From Stigmatella ashevillena (GTDB lineage Bacteria > Myxococcota > Myxococcia > Myxococcales > Myxococcaceae), in contig NZ_JAQNDM010000002.1 of assembly GCF_028368975.1 (NCBI RefSeq), forward strand, positions 6,380,425-6,444,424: a DNA stretch of 64,000 nt. The letters run 5' to 3'. The position numbers were made by a program, and so were the translations under genes. This document shows, in pieces, positions 31,127-40,312 of the stretch (position 1 is its first letter; each line of letters begins with the position of its first letter). The notes below the pieces were generated by a model. It ran no database searches. It was not told the origin of the DNA and worked only from the letters and a program-made list of their open reading frames with translations.

Positions 31127-34100
31127 TCACGGCGCGGAGAGGGTGGCCCAGGCGTGGTCGCGCCGGAGTTGGAGCACGCGCACGTCCGGGTCCACCACCC
31201 ACCGCTCCGGCGCGAAGTCCGAGCGCACCGTGACGTGGGCTTCTTCTCCCGCGCCCAGCACCACGCGCTCCCGGGCTTCGTGGAAATCCACCGGGGGCTG
31301 TTCCTCCTTCGCGCCATCTGGGCGTGACATCCCACGCGAGCCCTTGACCACCGCCACCTCCAGCGGCCAGCGCCCGGTCCCCACGTTCTTCACCGTCGCC
31401 GTGGTCAACCACTGGGCGCCTTCCTTTGCCACGTGCGTCCCGGTGACGTGGTACTCGGGCACCGCCACCTCGAAAAAGGCCTGGCGGGTGAAGTCATCGA
31501 AAGCCGCCGCATCCGGCGCGAAAGAGCGCATCACCGCGAGGAAGTCCTGAAGCACTGGATGGTCCGCGTCCTCCATGTACCGGCGCAGGAAGGCCTGGAG
31601 CCCCGCGTGCATCGCGGGTCGGCCCATTACCTCCTCGAGCATCCAGAACATCCAGCCGCCCTTCTCGTAGAGGACCACCGTGTCGCCCTCGCGCGAGCCA
31701 TCCAGCTTCACCAGCGGCCGCTCGCCGTCCACGCGGCGTTCCTTGGCATAACGCTCCTCCAGCCTGCGGGCGGTCTGCGCGCGTGCCTCTGTCCCGTCGA
31801 GCTGCTCGATGAGCTTCAGCGCCGAGTAATGCGACATGCCCTCTGACAGCACCTCGCCGCCCGGACCCTTGCCGGGAATGAGCAGGTTGCCCCACCACTG
31901 GTGCGCGACCTCGTGCGCGGTGACGAGCAGCACCGTGTTCACCTCTGGCGTCGGGCGCGTGAGGAAACCGATGGACTCCGAGAACGTGATGTCCGTGGGG
32001 AAGCCCTGGGCGGAGGTGACCAGGCCCGCGAACTCCGACAGCTTCAACTCGTCCCAGGGGAACGGGTAGAACCACTCAGAGTAGTACCGGCGCGCCGCGT
32101 CCAGTCCGCGTGACATCTCCTTCACGTTGTAACCATGCGCCGGGTGATGGAACACCACCGTGCCCTCGCCGTCGACCCGGTCCCACTTTCCCGCGACGAT
32201 GTTGAAGAGGCTCACCGGGTGGTCGCTGTGCCACACCGTGGTACGCCGCCCGTCCTTCACCGTGTCGCTCTCGCGCACGCCCACGGAGTTGAGCGTGTAG
32301 GCCTCCGGTGCGGAGAGGCGGATGCGCGTGGTGAACGGAGTCCCCGTGCCCCAGGCGGCCGACGTGGGCCCCAGGTAATGGTCGTCGGGGTAGACACGCG
32401 GCTCATAGCGGTTCTCCTTCGGATCCACGCCCCGCTCCTCCTGGTAGCCCACCACCGGTGCGAAAGTCGGCTCGAAGCTCGTGAGCACCACGCCCGAAGG
32501 CAGGATGAATTCCCGGAGCGCTCCTCCCTTGCGGGACACGCCGCGCGGCTCGTGGCCGTGGAATGCGAAGCCCACCTTCAGCGTGGCGCCGGGGGCAAGC
32601 GGCGGGGACGGCGTGAAGACGTACAGCCCCGCGCGGTCTTCCGGCGTGACGTCCTGGCCCTCCACCGTCCAGCGCACGTCCTCCCAGGAGTCGCTCCCGG
32701 TGAGCGCGAAGCGGGCGAGCGGCGTGTCCTGGCGGTTGCGCAGCGTGTACGTGCCCTGCGTGCGGAAGGCACTCGCCTCGGGTTCCAGGTCCACGTCCAG
32801 GTCCACATCCACCAATGCAGGCTGCGGCGCGTCCTTCCACGTGGCCAGGTTCTTCTGCCAGTACTGCTTGGCGCGATGCTTCGCCGCCGCGCCCTGATGC
32901 CCCTGTGCCACCAGGATACCCACCCAGATGAGCGCTACTGCCGGGACCACCGCATAAGGGGCCAGCCGCCACGCGCTGCGTCCCAGCGCCGACGGCTTGA
33001 GCGCCTCCAGCACCGTCACGGAGTCGCGCGCGCGCCGGCCATCCAGCCGCACCGCCAGCGCGATGAAGAAGGCGGCCATCCCCAGCGCCGCCACACGGTT
33101 GAGCACCAGCGCCAGCCGATCCGCCTGGAACGCGCCCAAGTCGGTCCACAGGACGGCGCCCCACAGGGGCCAGTTCGTCACCCAGGTGAGGTGGCCGCTC
33201 AGGGCCACCCCCCCGGTGAGGCCCAGCGCGCTCAGCCCCAGCGCATACGTGCCGAAGCGCCCTCCCGTCACCGCGCGCGCGGCCAGGATGAAGCCTGTCC
33301 ACATCAGGAACGTGGGGGTGAGCAACAGCCCCCACACCAGCAGGTACGGCATGAGGGTCAGCGGCACCGTTCCCTGCGAGATTTGCACCCCCGTGCCGGC
33401 CAGCCCCATGGCCGTCAGCAGCAGCACCACCACGAGGCTGTTCGCCAGCGCCTTGCCCAGCAGCACCGAGAGCGTGCGCACCGGCGCCGCGTCGTGGAGG
33501 GACGCGAAGCCGCAGGCCCGCTCCCGCTCCAGGGACTCCACCGTGTAGAACATCAACAACAGGCTCACGAGCAACGAGGCCGCGCCCATCGAACTCACGG
33601 CGAAGCGTCCTGGCACCAGCAGCAGCTCCGTGTCGAAAGGTCCCACCGCCGTGGCCGCCTGAGACACCATCTGCAACAACAGCAGGGGCAGGAACAGGTA
33701 GAGCCCTGGCTGCGACAGAAGCCCCCGTGCTTCTGCCCGCGTCACCGTCCACAGCCCTTTCCAGAACCCCGGTTGCCGCGCGCCCATGCCCAGCGCGGAC
33801 AGCGGCACCCCTGCGTGTGACAGCGCCACCGGGGCGGGAGGTGCTTCGGTGCGGCGCTGCGCCGCGCGGGAAGGCCTTCCCCCTTCCTCTTCCCGGAGCA
33901 CGCGGCGGAAGTGGCGCTCGCTCCATGCCACCGCGCCCAGCCCCAGGCCCACGAGCACGAGTCGGCTGATGACGAAGAGCGCGTCCAGGACCACGGGCTG
34001 CGTGTTGTAGAAGTCCACGCCGCGATCCACCTTGAGCCACGTCTCGGTGAGCCACCGGAAGCCCGCGGGCTCCACCGCCATCAGGAACCGGTTCACGCGT

Positions 34101-34741
34101 GGATCCAGCCACCCGGGAGACCAGTCCCACAGGAAGAAGGCGCAGAGGAAGAACAGGCCCACCGGCAGGAAGAACACCGGGACGGGCTGGCGCGTGCGCT
34201 CCCCCACGGCGAAAGCCGCGCCCGCCGTGAAGACGAGCAGGGGCAGGCCGAACCACACCGCCGTGCGCACGTAGTTCCCCAGGACGAAAGGCCCCCGGAA
34301 CTCCGCCGCGTCGCCCGGCGGCACGGCGTGGTGGAAGAAGGCGAGCAGCCCCATCATCACCCCGAGCGCCAGCACGTAGGTGCCCAGCACGGCGAGGAAC
34401 TTGCCCCAGACGTATTCGGTCGGCGTGAGCGGAGTGGTGTGCAACAGCGGTTGCACCCGGGCTTCGCTGTCGGAGATGACGGCCATGCCCGCGCTCACCG
34501 AAACAAAAAAGGAGAACAGGAGGAAGGTGAGCAGGATGACCGTCTGCGCGAGCGCGAACTCGTTCGTCACCCATGCCTTCTTGCCACCCACTTCCGTGTT
34601 GCCCGACGTGATGGTGACGTTGCCCGATGTCACGCCCCACACCACGGCCACGAGCAGCACGAGCAGCATCCAGAACAACGGGCGGCGCAACTGGTGACTC
34701 CACTCCGTGCGCGCCACCGTGGCCAGTCGCGGCAGGTTCAT
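31127..34741 (-). CDS. ABC transporter permease fused to M1 aminopeptidase domain
   Basis: A 1204-residue inner-membrane protein. Residues 1-600 contain two ABC-2-type permease halves: helices with an N-terminal LPRLATVARTEWSHQLRRP phrase and, after a cytoplasmic stretch near 290-330, a second set of six helices ending with VVPAVALIWVGILVAQG. Residues about 630-1204 form a periplasmic M1-type peptidase: HEVAHQWW near 943 with a second zinc-ligand Glu about 20 residues later (LSEGMSHY), a FSESIGFL segment in place of the GxMEN exopeptidase loop, and a C-terminal beta domain. Such fusions occur in Bacteroidota and Myxococcota, but the function is unsettled. It overlaps the ATPase gene stop by 4 bp. 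Confidence 0.9.
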   Translation of the reverse strand: MNLPRLATVARTEWSHQLRRPLFWMLLVLLVAVVWGVTSGNVTITSGNTEVGGKKAWVTNEFALAQTVILLTFLLFSFFVSVSAGMAVISDSEARVQPLLHTTPLTPTEYVWGKFLAVLGTYVLALGVMMGLLAFFHHAVPPGDAAEFRGPFVLGNYVRTAVWFGLPLLVFTAGAAFAVGERTRQPVPVFFLPVGLFFLCAFFLWDWSPGWLDPRVNRFLMAVEPAGFRWLTETWLKVDRGVDFYNTQPVVLDALFVISRLVLVGLGLGAVAWSERHFRRVLREEEGGRPSRAAQRRTEAPPAPVALSHAGVPLSALGMGARQPGFWKGLWTVTRAEARGLLSQPGLYLFLPLLLLQMVSQAATAVGPFDTELLLVPGRFAVSSMGAASLLVSLLLMFYTVESLERERACGFASLHDAAPVRTLSVLLGKALANSLVVVLLLTAMGLAGTGVQISQGTVPLTLMPYLLVWGLLLTPTFLMWTGFILAARAVTGGRFGTYALGLSALGLTGGVALSGHLTWVTNWPLWGAVLWTDLGAFQADRLALVLNRVAALGMAAFFIALAVRLDGRRARDSVTVLEALKPSALGRSAWRLAPYAVVPAVALIWVGILVAQGHQGAAAKHRAKQYWQKNLATWKDAPQPALVDVDLDVDLEPEASAFRTQGTYTLRNRQDTPLARFALTGSDSWEDVRWTVEGQDVTPEDRAGLYVFTPSPPLAPGATLKVGFAFHGHEPRGVSRKGGALREFILPSGVVLTSFEPTFAPVVGYQEERGVDPKENRYEPRVYPDDHYLGPTSAAWGTGTPFTTRIRLSAPEAYTLNSVGVRESDTVKDGRRTTVWHSDHPVSLFNIVAGKWDRVDGEGTVVFHHPAHGYNVKEMSRGLDAARRYYSEWFYPFPWDELKLSEFAGLVTSAQGFPTDITFSESIGFLTRPTPEVNTVLLVTAHEVAHQWWGNLLIPGKGPGGEVLSEGMSHYSALKLIEQLDGTEARAQTARRLEERYAKERRVDGERPLVKLDGSREGDTVVLYEKGGWMFWMLEEVMGRPAMHAGLQAFLRRYMEDADHPVLQDFLAVMRSFAPDAAAFDDFTRQAFFEVAVPEYHVTGTHVAKEGAQWLTTATVKNVGTGRWPLEVAVVKGSRGMSRPDGAKEEQPPVDFHEARERVVLGAGEEAHVTVRSDFAPERWVVDPDVRVLQLRRDHAWATLSAP

Positions 34742-35637
34742 GCGCTCACCGCCGGAGCCGGTCCCGGTGCGTCCTTCATCAAGAGCAGGTATGCGTCCTC
34801 CAGCGTGGGCGGCGTGCGCTCGAAGCCGAGAGGCACGGGGGTCCCCGGGGGCGCGTGGATGCGCACGCGGTTTCGGCCCTCGAAGAGGATGGCCTGGGTG
34901 ACGCGATGGGCTTCCTGGAAGGTGGCCATGCCGTCCGGGGGAACGGTGCCCTCGAAGAGGGAGTCATGGAGGGCGGCCTTCGCCTCACTCGGACTGGTGA
35001 TGGCAACGACGCGGCCCTGGCGGATGACGGCGAAGCGAGGACAGAGCATCGCCACGTCCTCCACGATGTGCGTGGACAACAGCACCGTGCGCTCGTGGGC
35101 AATCTCCGCCAGCAGCCGGTAGAAGCGCTGGCGCTCCTCCGGGTCCAGGCCCGCGGTGGGCTCGTCCACGATGATGAGCTTGGGAGTGCCCGCCAGGGCC
35201 TGGGCGATGCCCAGCCGCTGCCGCATGCCGCCCGAGTACTCCTTCACCTTGCGCTTCGCCGCGAACGTGAGGTTCACGCGCTCCAGCAACTCCGCGCTCA
35301 GCTTCGTCAGGCCCTGGGGCGCGGTGACGCCCTTGAGCTCCAGCAGATAGCGCAGCATGTCCTGCCCGGACAGGTAGGGGTAGAAGCCGAATTCCTGCGG
35401 CAGGTATCCCAGGTGCGGGCGGAGCGCCTCCGGGTGCCGCACCAGGTCCATGCCCTCCAGCGTCACCTCTCCGGAGGTGGGCTCCAGCAGACCGGCGAGA
35501 ATCTTCATCAGCGTGGACTTGCCCGCGCCGTTGGGCCCCAAGAGCCCGAACATTCCCCGAGGCACCTCCAGGTCCACGCCGCGAAGGGCCGTCACGGGGC
35601 CCGGGTACACCTTCACCAGATTGCGTAGGCTGAGCAT
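34738..35637 (-). CDS. ABC transporter ATP-binding protein
   Basis: A 299-residue ATPase that would energise the permease-M1 protein encoded immediately downstream (overlap 34738-34741). It has Walker A GPNGAGKS (34-41), signature YSGGMRQRLGIAQ and Walker B LIIVDEPTAGLD, with the C-terminal extension typical of ABC-2 exporter ATPases. The intergenic gap to the divergent LysR gene is only 75 bp, so promoters probably overlap and the LysR protein is a candidate regulator. Confidence 0.93.
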   Translation of the reverse strand: MLSLRNLVKVYPGPVTALRGVDLEVPRGMFGLLGPNGAGKSTLMKILAGLLEPTSGEVTLEGMDLVRHPEALRPHLGYLPQEFGFYPYLSGQDMLRYLLELKGVTAPQGLTKLSAELLERVNLTFAAKRKVKEYSGGMRQRLGIAQALAGTPKLIIVDEPTAGLDPEERQRFYRLLAEIAHERTVLLSTHIVEDVAMLCPRFAVIRQGRVVAITSPSEAKAALHDSLFEGTVPPDGMATFQEAHRVTQAILFEGRNRVRIHAPPGTPVPLGFERTPPTLEDAYLLLMKDAPGPAPAVSA

Positions 35638-35712
35638 GTCGCTCCTTGTACGCCAGAGAGATGGACCTCATTGCGATGGCACACGGGATGGACCGATGCA
35701 AAGGACAGCACC

Positions 35713-36630
35713 ATGAAACGTCCGGGTCTCTTCGAGCTCCAAGTCATCTCGGCCGTCGCGTCTCACCGCAGCTTCCGGGCCGCCGCGGCGGAGGTGGGCC
35801 TCTCGCCTTCGGCCTTGAGCCATGTGGTCGCGGCGCTCGAGAAGCGGCTGGGCGTGCGGCTCTTCCATCGCACCACGCGCAGTGTCTCGCTGACGGAGGC
35901 GGGTGACGGGCTGCTCTCGCGTATCCGGCCCGCGCTCGCCGAGCTCTCGGCGGCGATGGAGTCGGTCAACGAGTACCGCGACACCCCCACAGGCACGCTG
36001 CGCATCACCACCTCCGAGGGCGCCGCCCAGCAGGTGTTCACGCCAATGGTGCTCGAGTTCATGAAGCGTCACCCCGCCATGAAGGTGGAGATCGGGGTCG
36101 AGTCGCGGTTCGTTGACATCGTGAAGGAGGGCTTCGACGCCGGCATCCGGCCGTTGGAAGCGGTGCCGCGCGACATGGTGGCGGTGCCTTGCGGTCCGAA
36201 GCAGCGCGCCGCGGTGGTCGGTTCACCCCGGTATTTCAAGCTGAATCCGCGTCCGAACGTACCGGCCGAGCTGCGCGCGCATCGATGCATCCGCTTGCGG
36301 AAGAAGAATGGCGGACTGTACGCCTGGGAGTTTGAACGCCGCGGAGAGGCGCAGGAGATCGAGGTCGACGGGCCGTTGACCCTCGACACGCTCTCGCTGG
36401 TCATCGAGGCCGCGCTGAACGGCGCGGGGCTCGCGTATCTGAATGCGTGGGACGTCCGAGCGTATCTCGCGTCCGGAAAGCTCGTGAGCGTGTTGGAGGA
36501 CTGGTTGCCGGCGTGGCCAGGGTTGTGCGTCTTCTTCCCCAGCCATCGCCACGTGCCGGCGGGTTTGCGTGCGTTCGTCGAGGTGGTGAAGGAGGTCACG
36601 AAGCGCGCTGCTTCGCGTGCTGAGCCGTGA
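35713..36630 (+). CDS. LysR-family transcriptional regulator
   Basis: A 305-residue regulator starting at ATG 35713 with AAGGA seven bases upstream. The N-terminal winged HTH has FRAAAAEVGLSPSALSHVVA and LEKRLGVRLFHRTTRSV, the standard LysR pattern; the C-terminal two-lobed effector domain begins at about residue 90 (PTGTLRITTSEGA). It resembles the CrgA/AaeR-like group that includes many regulators of redox or quinone genes. Effector unknown. It is divergent from the ABC operon, which it may control. Confidence 0.92.
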   Translation: MKRPGLFELQVISAVASHRSFRAAAAEVGLSPSALSHVVAALEKRLGVRLFHRTTRSVSLTEAGDGLLSRIRPALAELSAAMESVNEYRDTPTGTLRITTSEGAAQQVFTPMVLEFMKRHPAMKVEIGVESRFVDIVKEGFDAGIRPLEAVPRDMVAVPCGPKQRAAVVGSPRYFKLNPRPNVPAELRAHRCIRLRKKNGGLYAWEFERRGEAQEIEVDGPLTLDTLSLVIEAALNGAGLAYLNAWDVRAYLASGKLVSVLEDWLPAWPGLCVFFPSHRHVPAGLRAFVEVVKEVTKRAASRAEP

Positions 36631-36654
36631 CGCTCCTTCCCCTTCGCGGGTGGC

Positions 36655-39600
36655 TCAGGGCGTGATGGAGAGGGTCGAACCCGCCTTCGCGTTGTTGTCT
36701 TCAATCAACTCGTACTGGGTGTTCTGTGGGTCTGCCATGGCCCCCAGGAAATACGCTCCCGTCGACGGCGGTGAAGCAATTCCCTGCACGGACAGGGTCT
36801 GGCATTGCCCTGGGGTGAGGAGGGAGGTGTTGATGCTTCCCAGGGGCTGATCCTGAAGGAAAGGGGGCGTCGTGGGGCCAGGGGGCGTGATGAGCGAGTC
36901 GGAGGAGAGGAAGAGCTCGACCCGGGTGCTCTGGCTTTGAGTGCCCTGATTGCACACGGTCACGGAGGCGGTGAAAGGCTTGCCCCGCGAAGCGCTGGCG
37001 GGACCGGTGAGGGCGGACACGACGAAGTCCGCGCCTGTGCCGATGCCGATGCGGCTGCCGGCCAGGGTGTTGTTGTCCTCGATGAGTTCGGGCCGGCTGT
37101 TCTGTGGATCCACCACCGCGCCCAGGTAGTAGGCGCCCGGCGCAGGGCTCCAGGCGATGCCTGAGACCTGGAGCGTCTGGCAATACCCGGGAGCGAGGAC
37201 GGGGGTGTTGACGCTGCCAAGCAGGACGTCCGCCGGAGGCCCCGGGGGCTGGGCAGGGGAGATGACGGTATCGGAGGAGACAAGTACCTCGACGCGGGTG
37301 CTCTCGCTCAGCGTGCCCTGGTTGCACACGGCGACCGAAACCGTGATGGGCTGATTCTGCTGAGCGCTCTTGGGACCGGTGAGGGCGACCACGACGAAGT
37401 CCGCGCCGGAGCCGATGCCGATGCGGCTGCCGGCCAGGCTGTTGTTGTCCTCGATGAGCTCGGGCCAGTCGTTCTGCGGGTCCGCCACCGCGCCCAGGTA
37501 GTAGGCGCCCGGCGCAGGGCTCCAGGCGGAGCCTGAGACCATGAGCGTCTGGCACTGCCCAGGAGAAAGGATGCGGGTGGCAGTGCCTCCGAGCAGGAAG
37601 TCCGTGGGTGGCCCGGGAGGGACGGAAGGGGAGATGACGGCGTCGGAGGAAAGGAAGACCTCGACCCAGGTGCTATCACTCAGCGTACCTTGGTTGCACA
37701 CGGTGACCGAGGCGGTCATGGATTGGCTCTGCGAAGCACTCTTGGGACCGGTGACGGCGGTCACCACGAAGTCCGCGCCAGAGCCGATGCCGATGCGGCT
37801 GCCGGCCAGGCTGTTGTTGTCCTCGATGAGCTCGGTCCGGGAGTTCTGTGGATCCGCCACCGCGCCCAGGTAGTAGGCGCCCGGCGCAGGGCTCCAGGCG
37901 GAGCCTGAGACCGAGAGCGTTTGGCACTGCTCAGGAGCGAGGGATGGGGTGTTGACGCTGCCGAGCAAGAAGTCCGCAGGCGGTCCGGGAGGGACGGGGG
38001 GGGAGATGACGGGGTCCGAGGAGAGGAAGATCTCGACGCGGGTGCTATCGCTCTGGGTGCCCTGGTTGCAGACGGTGACCGACGCCGTGATGGTCTGATT
38101 CTGCAGGGCGCTCTTGGGACCGGTGACGGCGGAGACGACGAAGTCCGCGCCCGAGCCGATGCCGATGCGGCCGCCGGTCAAGCGGTTGTTGTCCTCGATG
38201 AGCTCGGGCCAGTCGTTCTTCGGATCCACCACCGCGACCAGGGAGTAGGCGCCCGGAGGGGAACTCCAAGATGAACCCGGAACCAAGAGGGACTGGCACT
38301 GCCCAGGAGCGAGGGAGCCGGTGGAAACCCCTCCGAGCAGGAAGTCTGTGGGGGAGCCGGGAGGTGCGCTGACGGCGCTGGAGGAGAGGTAGACCTCGAC
38401 CCAGGCGCTCTCGCTCAGCGTGCCCTGATTGCACACGGAGACCGAGGCGATGATGGGCTGATTCTGCTGAACGCTCTTGGGACCGGAGACGGAGGAGACG
38501 ACGAAGTCCGCGCCGGAGCCGATGCCAATGCGGCTGCCGGCCAGGGTGTTGTTGTCCTCGATGAGCTCGGGTCGGCCGTTCAGCGGATACACCACCGCGC
38601 CCAGGTAATAGGCGCCCGGAGCAGGGCTCCAGGCGGAGCCGGAGATCGAGAGCGTCTGGCACTGTCCAGGAGCGAGATAGCCGGAGTGGGCGTTGCCGAG
38701 CGGGAAGTCCGTGGGCGGTCCGGGAGGGACGGGGGGAGAGATGACGGTGTCGGAGGAGAGGAAGACCTCGACGCGGGTGCTGTCGCTCTGGGTGCCCTGA
38801 TTGCAGACGGTGACTGAAGCGGTGATGGACTGATTCTGCTGAGCGCTCTTGGGGCCGGTGACGGAGGAGACGACGAAGTCCGCGCCGGAGCCGATGCCGA
38901 TGCGGCTGCCGGCCAGGGTGTTGTTGTCCTCGATGAGTTCGGGCCGGTCGTTCAGCGGGTCTACCGCCGCGCCCAGGAAGTAAGCACCTGGGGGGGGATT
39001 CCCAAAGAGGCCTGGGATCGAGAGGGTCTGGCACTGCCCAGGAGCGAGCACGTCGGTGTAGGCGCTGCCAAGCAGGAAGTCCGTGGGGGGGGCAGGAGGC
39101 AGAGCAGGGGAGATGACGGCGTCGGAGGAAAGGTAGGCCTCGACGCGGGTGCCATCGCTCACCGTGCCCTGGTTGCACACGGTGACCGAGGTGGTGATGG
39201 ATTGGCTCAGCGAAGCACTCACGGGACCTGTGACGGCGGAGACGACGAAGTCCGCACCGGAGCCGATGCCGATGCGGCTGCCAGCCAGGGCGTTGTTGTC
39301 CTCGATGAGCTCAGACTGGTTGTTCAGCGGATCCGCCACCGCGCCCAGGTAATAGGCGCCCAGAGCAGGGTTCCAGGCAGAGCCTGAGACCGAGAGGGTC
39401 TGGCATCGCCCAGGAGCGAGCACGTCGGTGTAGGCGCCGCCAAGCGGGAAGTCCGTGGGGGGGCCGGGAGGGAGGGGCGGGGAGATGACGGTGTCGGAGG
39501 AGAGGAAGACCTCGACGCGGGTGCTGTCGCTCTGGGTGCCCTGGTTGCAGACGGTGACCGAGGCCGTGAAGGGTTGATTCTGCAGAGCGCTCTTGGGGCC

Positions 39601-40002
39601 GGTGACGGAGGAGACAACGAAGTCCGCGCCGGAGCCGATGCCGATGCGGCTGCCGGCCAGGGTGTTGTTGTCCTCGACGAGTTCGAACCGCTGGTTCGGT
39701 GGGTCCACCACCGCGCCGAGGTAGTAGGCGCCCGGAGGGGGACCTCCGGGTGAGCCCGACACCGAGAGGGTTTGGCACTGCCCGGGAGACAGGTATTGGG
39801 TGGAAGAGCCCCCGAGCGGGAAGTCGGTCGGAGGTCCTGGAGGGACGGGAGGAGAGATGACGGTGTCGGAGGAAAGGTAGACCTCGACCCACGTGCTGTC
39901 GCCCTGGGTGCCCTGGTTGCACACGGTGACCGAGGCGGTGATGGACTGGCCCTGCCCGGCGCTCTTGGGGCCGGTGACGGCGGTCACCACGAAGTCAGGT
40001 CC
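36655..40002. repeat. Nine tandem 372-bp repeats encoding CARDB units
   Basis: Units start about every 372 bp on the minus strand from 40002. Within units the DNA around the GIGSGADFVV codons (for example the top-strand phrase GAAGTCCGCGCC) is almost invariant. The last unit is followed by a short tail with KAGSTLSITP. Confidence 0.85.
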
Positions 40003-40128
40003 ATCCGCCAGCGTCAGCTTCTGCGTTGCCAGGGAGGGCGTCGGCGCTGCCTCGCTTCCGCAGCCCGCCGCTGCCATCCAGGCAATGAACCCCGCGAGGA
40101 GCCCCGCCCTGCTGTGTGGTCGGTTCAT
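36655..40128 (-). CDS. Lipoprotein with nine CARDB-type tandem repeats
   Basis: A 1157-residue exported protein. The signal ends WMAAAGC (lipobox). From residue 43 it is nine near-identical units of about 124 residues, each opening with GADFVV(S/T)xVTGPKSA and containing TVCNQGT, FLSSDTVISP, a Cys in LAPGQCQTL, GAYYLGAV and ELIEDNN. This is the CARDB layout (immunoglobulin-like fold, cell adhesion related). Each unit contains two Cys that may form a disulfide. Some units differ in small indels (unit 5 has a shortened VISPP region). The DNA repeats are highly similar, so copy number probably varies by recombination. A long flexible adhesin or surface stalk is the likely role. Confidence 0.9.
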   Translation of the reverse strand: MNRPHSRAGLLAGFIAWMAAAGCGSEAAPTPSLATQKLTLADGPDFVVTAVTGPKSAGQGQSITASVTVCNQGTQGDSTWVEVYLSSDTVISPPVPPGPPTDFPLGGSSTQYLSPGQCQTLSVSGSPGGPPPGAYYLGAVVDPPNQRFELVEDNNTLAGSRIGIGSGADFVVSSVTGPKSALQNQPFTASVTVCNQGTQSDSTRVEVFLSSDTVISPPLPPGPPTDFPLGGAYTDVLAPGRCQTLSVSGSAWNPALGAYYLGAVADPLNNQSELIEDNNALAGSRIGIGSGADFVVSAVTGPVSASLSQSITTSVTVCNQGTVSDGTRVEAYLSSDAVISPALPPAPPTDFLLGSAYTDVLAPGQCQTLSIPGLFGNPPPGAYFLGAAVDPLNDRPELIEDNNTLAGSRIGIGSGADFVVSSVTGPKSAQQNQSITASVTVCNQGTQSDSTRVEVFLSSDTVISPPVPPGPPTDFPLGNAHSGYLAPGQCQTLSISGSAWSPAPGAYYLGAVVYPLNGRPELIEDNNTLAGSRIGIGSGADFVVSSVSGPKSVQQNQPIIASVSVCNQGTLSESAWVEVYLSSSAVSAPPGSPTDFLLGGVSTGSLAPGQCQSLLVPGSSWSSPPGAYSLVAVVDPKNDWPELIEDNNRLTGGRIGIGSGADFVVSAVTGPKSALQNQTITASVTVCNQGTQSDSTRVEIFLSSDPVISPPVPPGPPADFLLGSVNTPSLAPEQCQTLSVSGSAWSPAPGAYYLGAVADPQNSRTELIEDNNSLAGSRIGIGSGADFVVTAVTGPKSASQSQSMTASVTVCNQGTLSDSTWVEVFLSSDAVISPSVPPGPPTDFLLGGTATRILSPGQCQTLMVSGSAWSPAPGAYYLGAVADPQNDWPELIEDNNSLAGSRIGIGSGADFVVVALTGPKSAQQNQPITVSVAVCNQGTLSESTRVEVLVSSDTVISPAQPPGPPADVLLGSVNTPVLAPGYCQTLQVSGIAWSPAPGAYYLGAVVDPQNSRPELIEDNNTLAGSRIGIGTGADFVVSALTGPASASRGKPFTASVTVCNQGTQSQSTRVELFLSSDSLITPPGPTTPPFLQDQPLGSINTSLLTPGQCQTLSVQGIASPPSTGAYFLGAMADPQNTQYELIEDNNAKAGSTLSITP

Positions 40129-40312
40129 GTCCAGCCTCGGTCAAACTGAAAATCAGGATTTCCGAGTAACTAGCAGTCAACGGGAGGGGGCGGCAAGTGA
40201 GATTGCGGAAAATTCTGTCCAGGATGGATGTGATGGCCGGTCTTAGTCTGCTTTTCAAGTTTATCGAGAAATACGTTCATTCATCGTGATAAAGGCGAAG
40301 CCCGGAGAGACC

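Noticed and set aside
36620..36658. CTGAGCC / GGCTCAG as a terminator between LysR and CARDB genes
   Set aside because: The 25-base loop and overlap with coding ends make it a weak candidate; kept out of the feature list.
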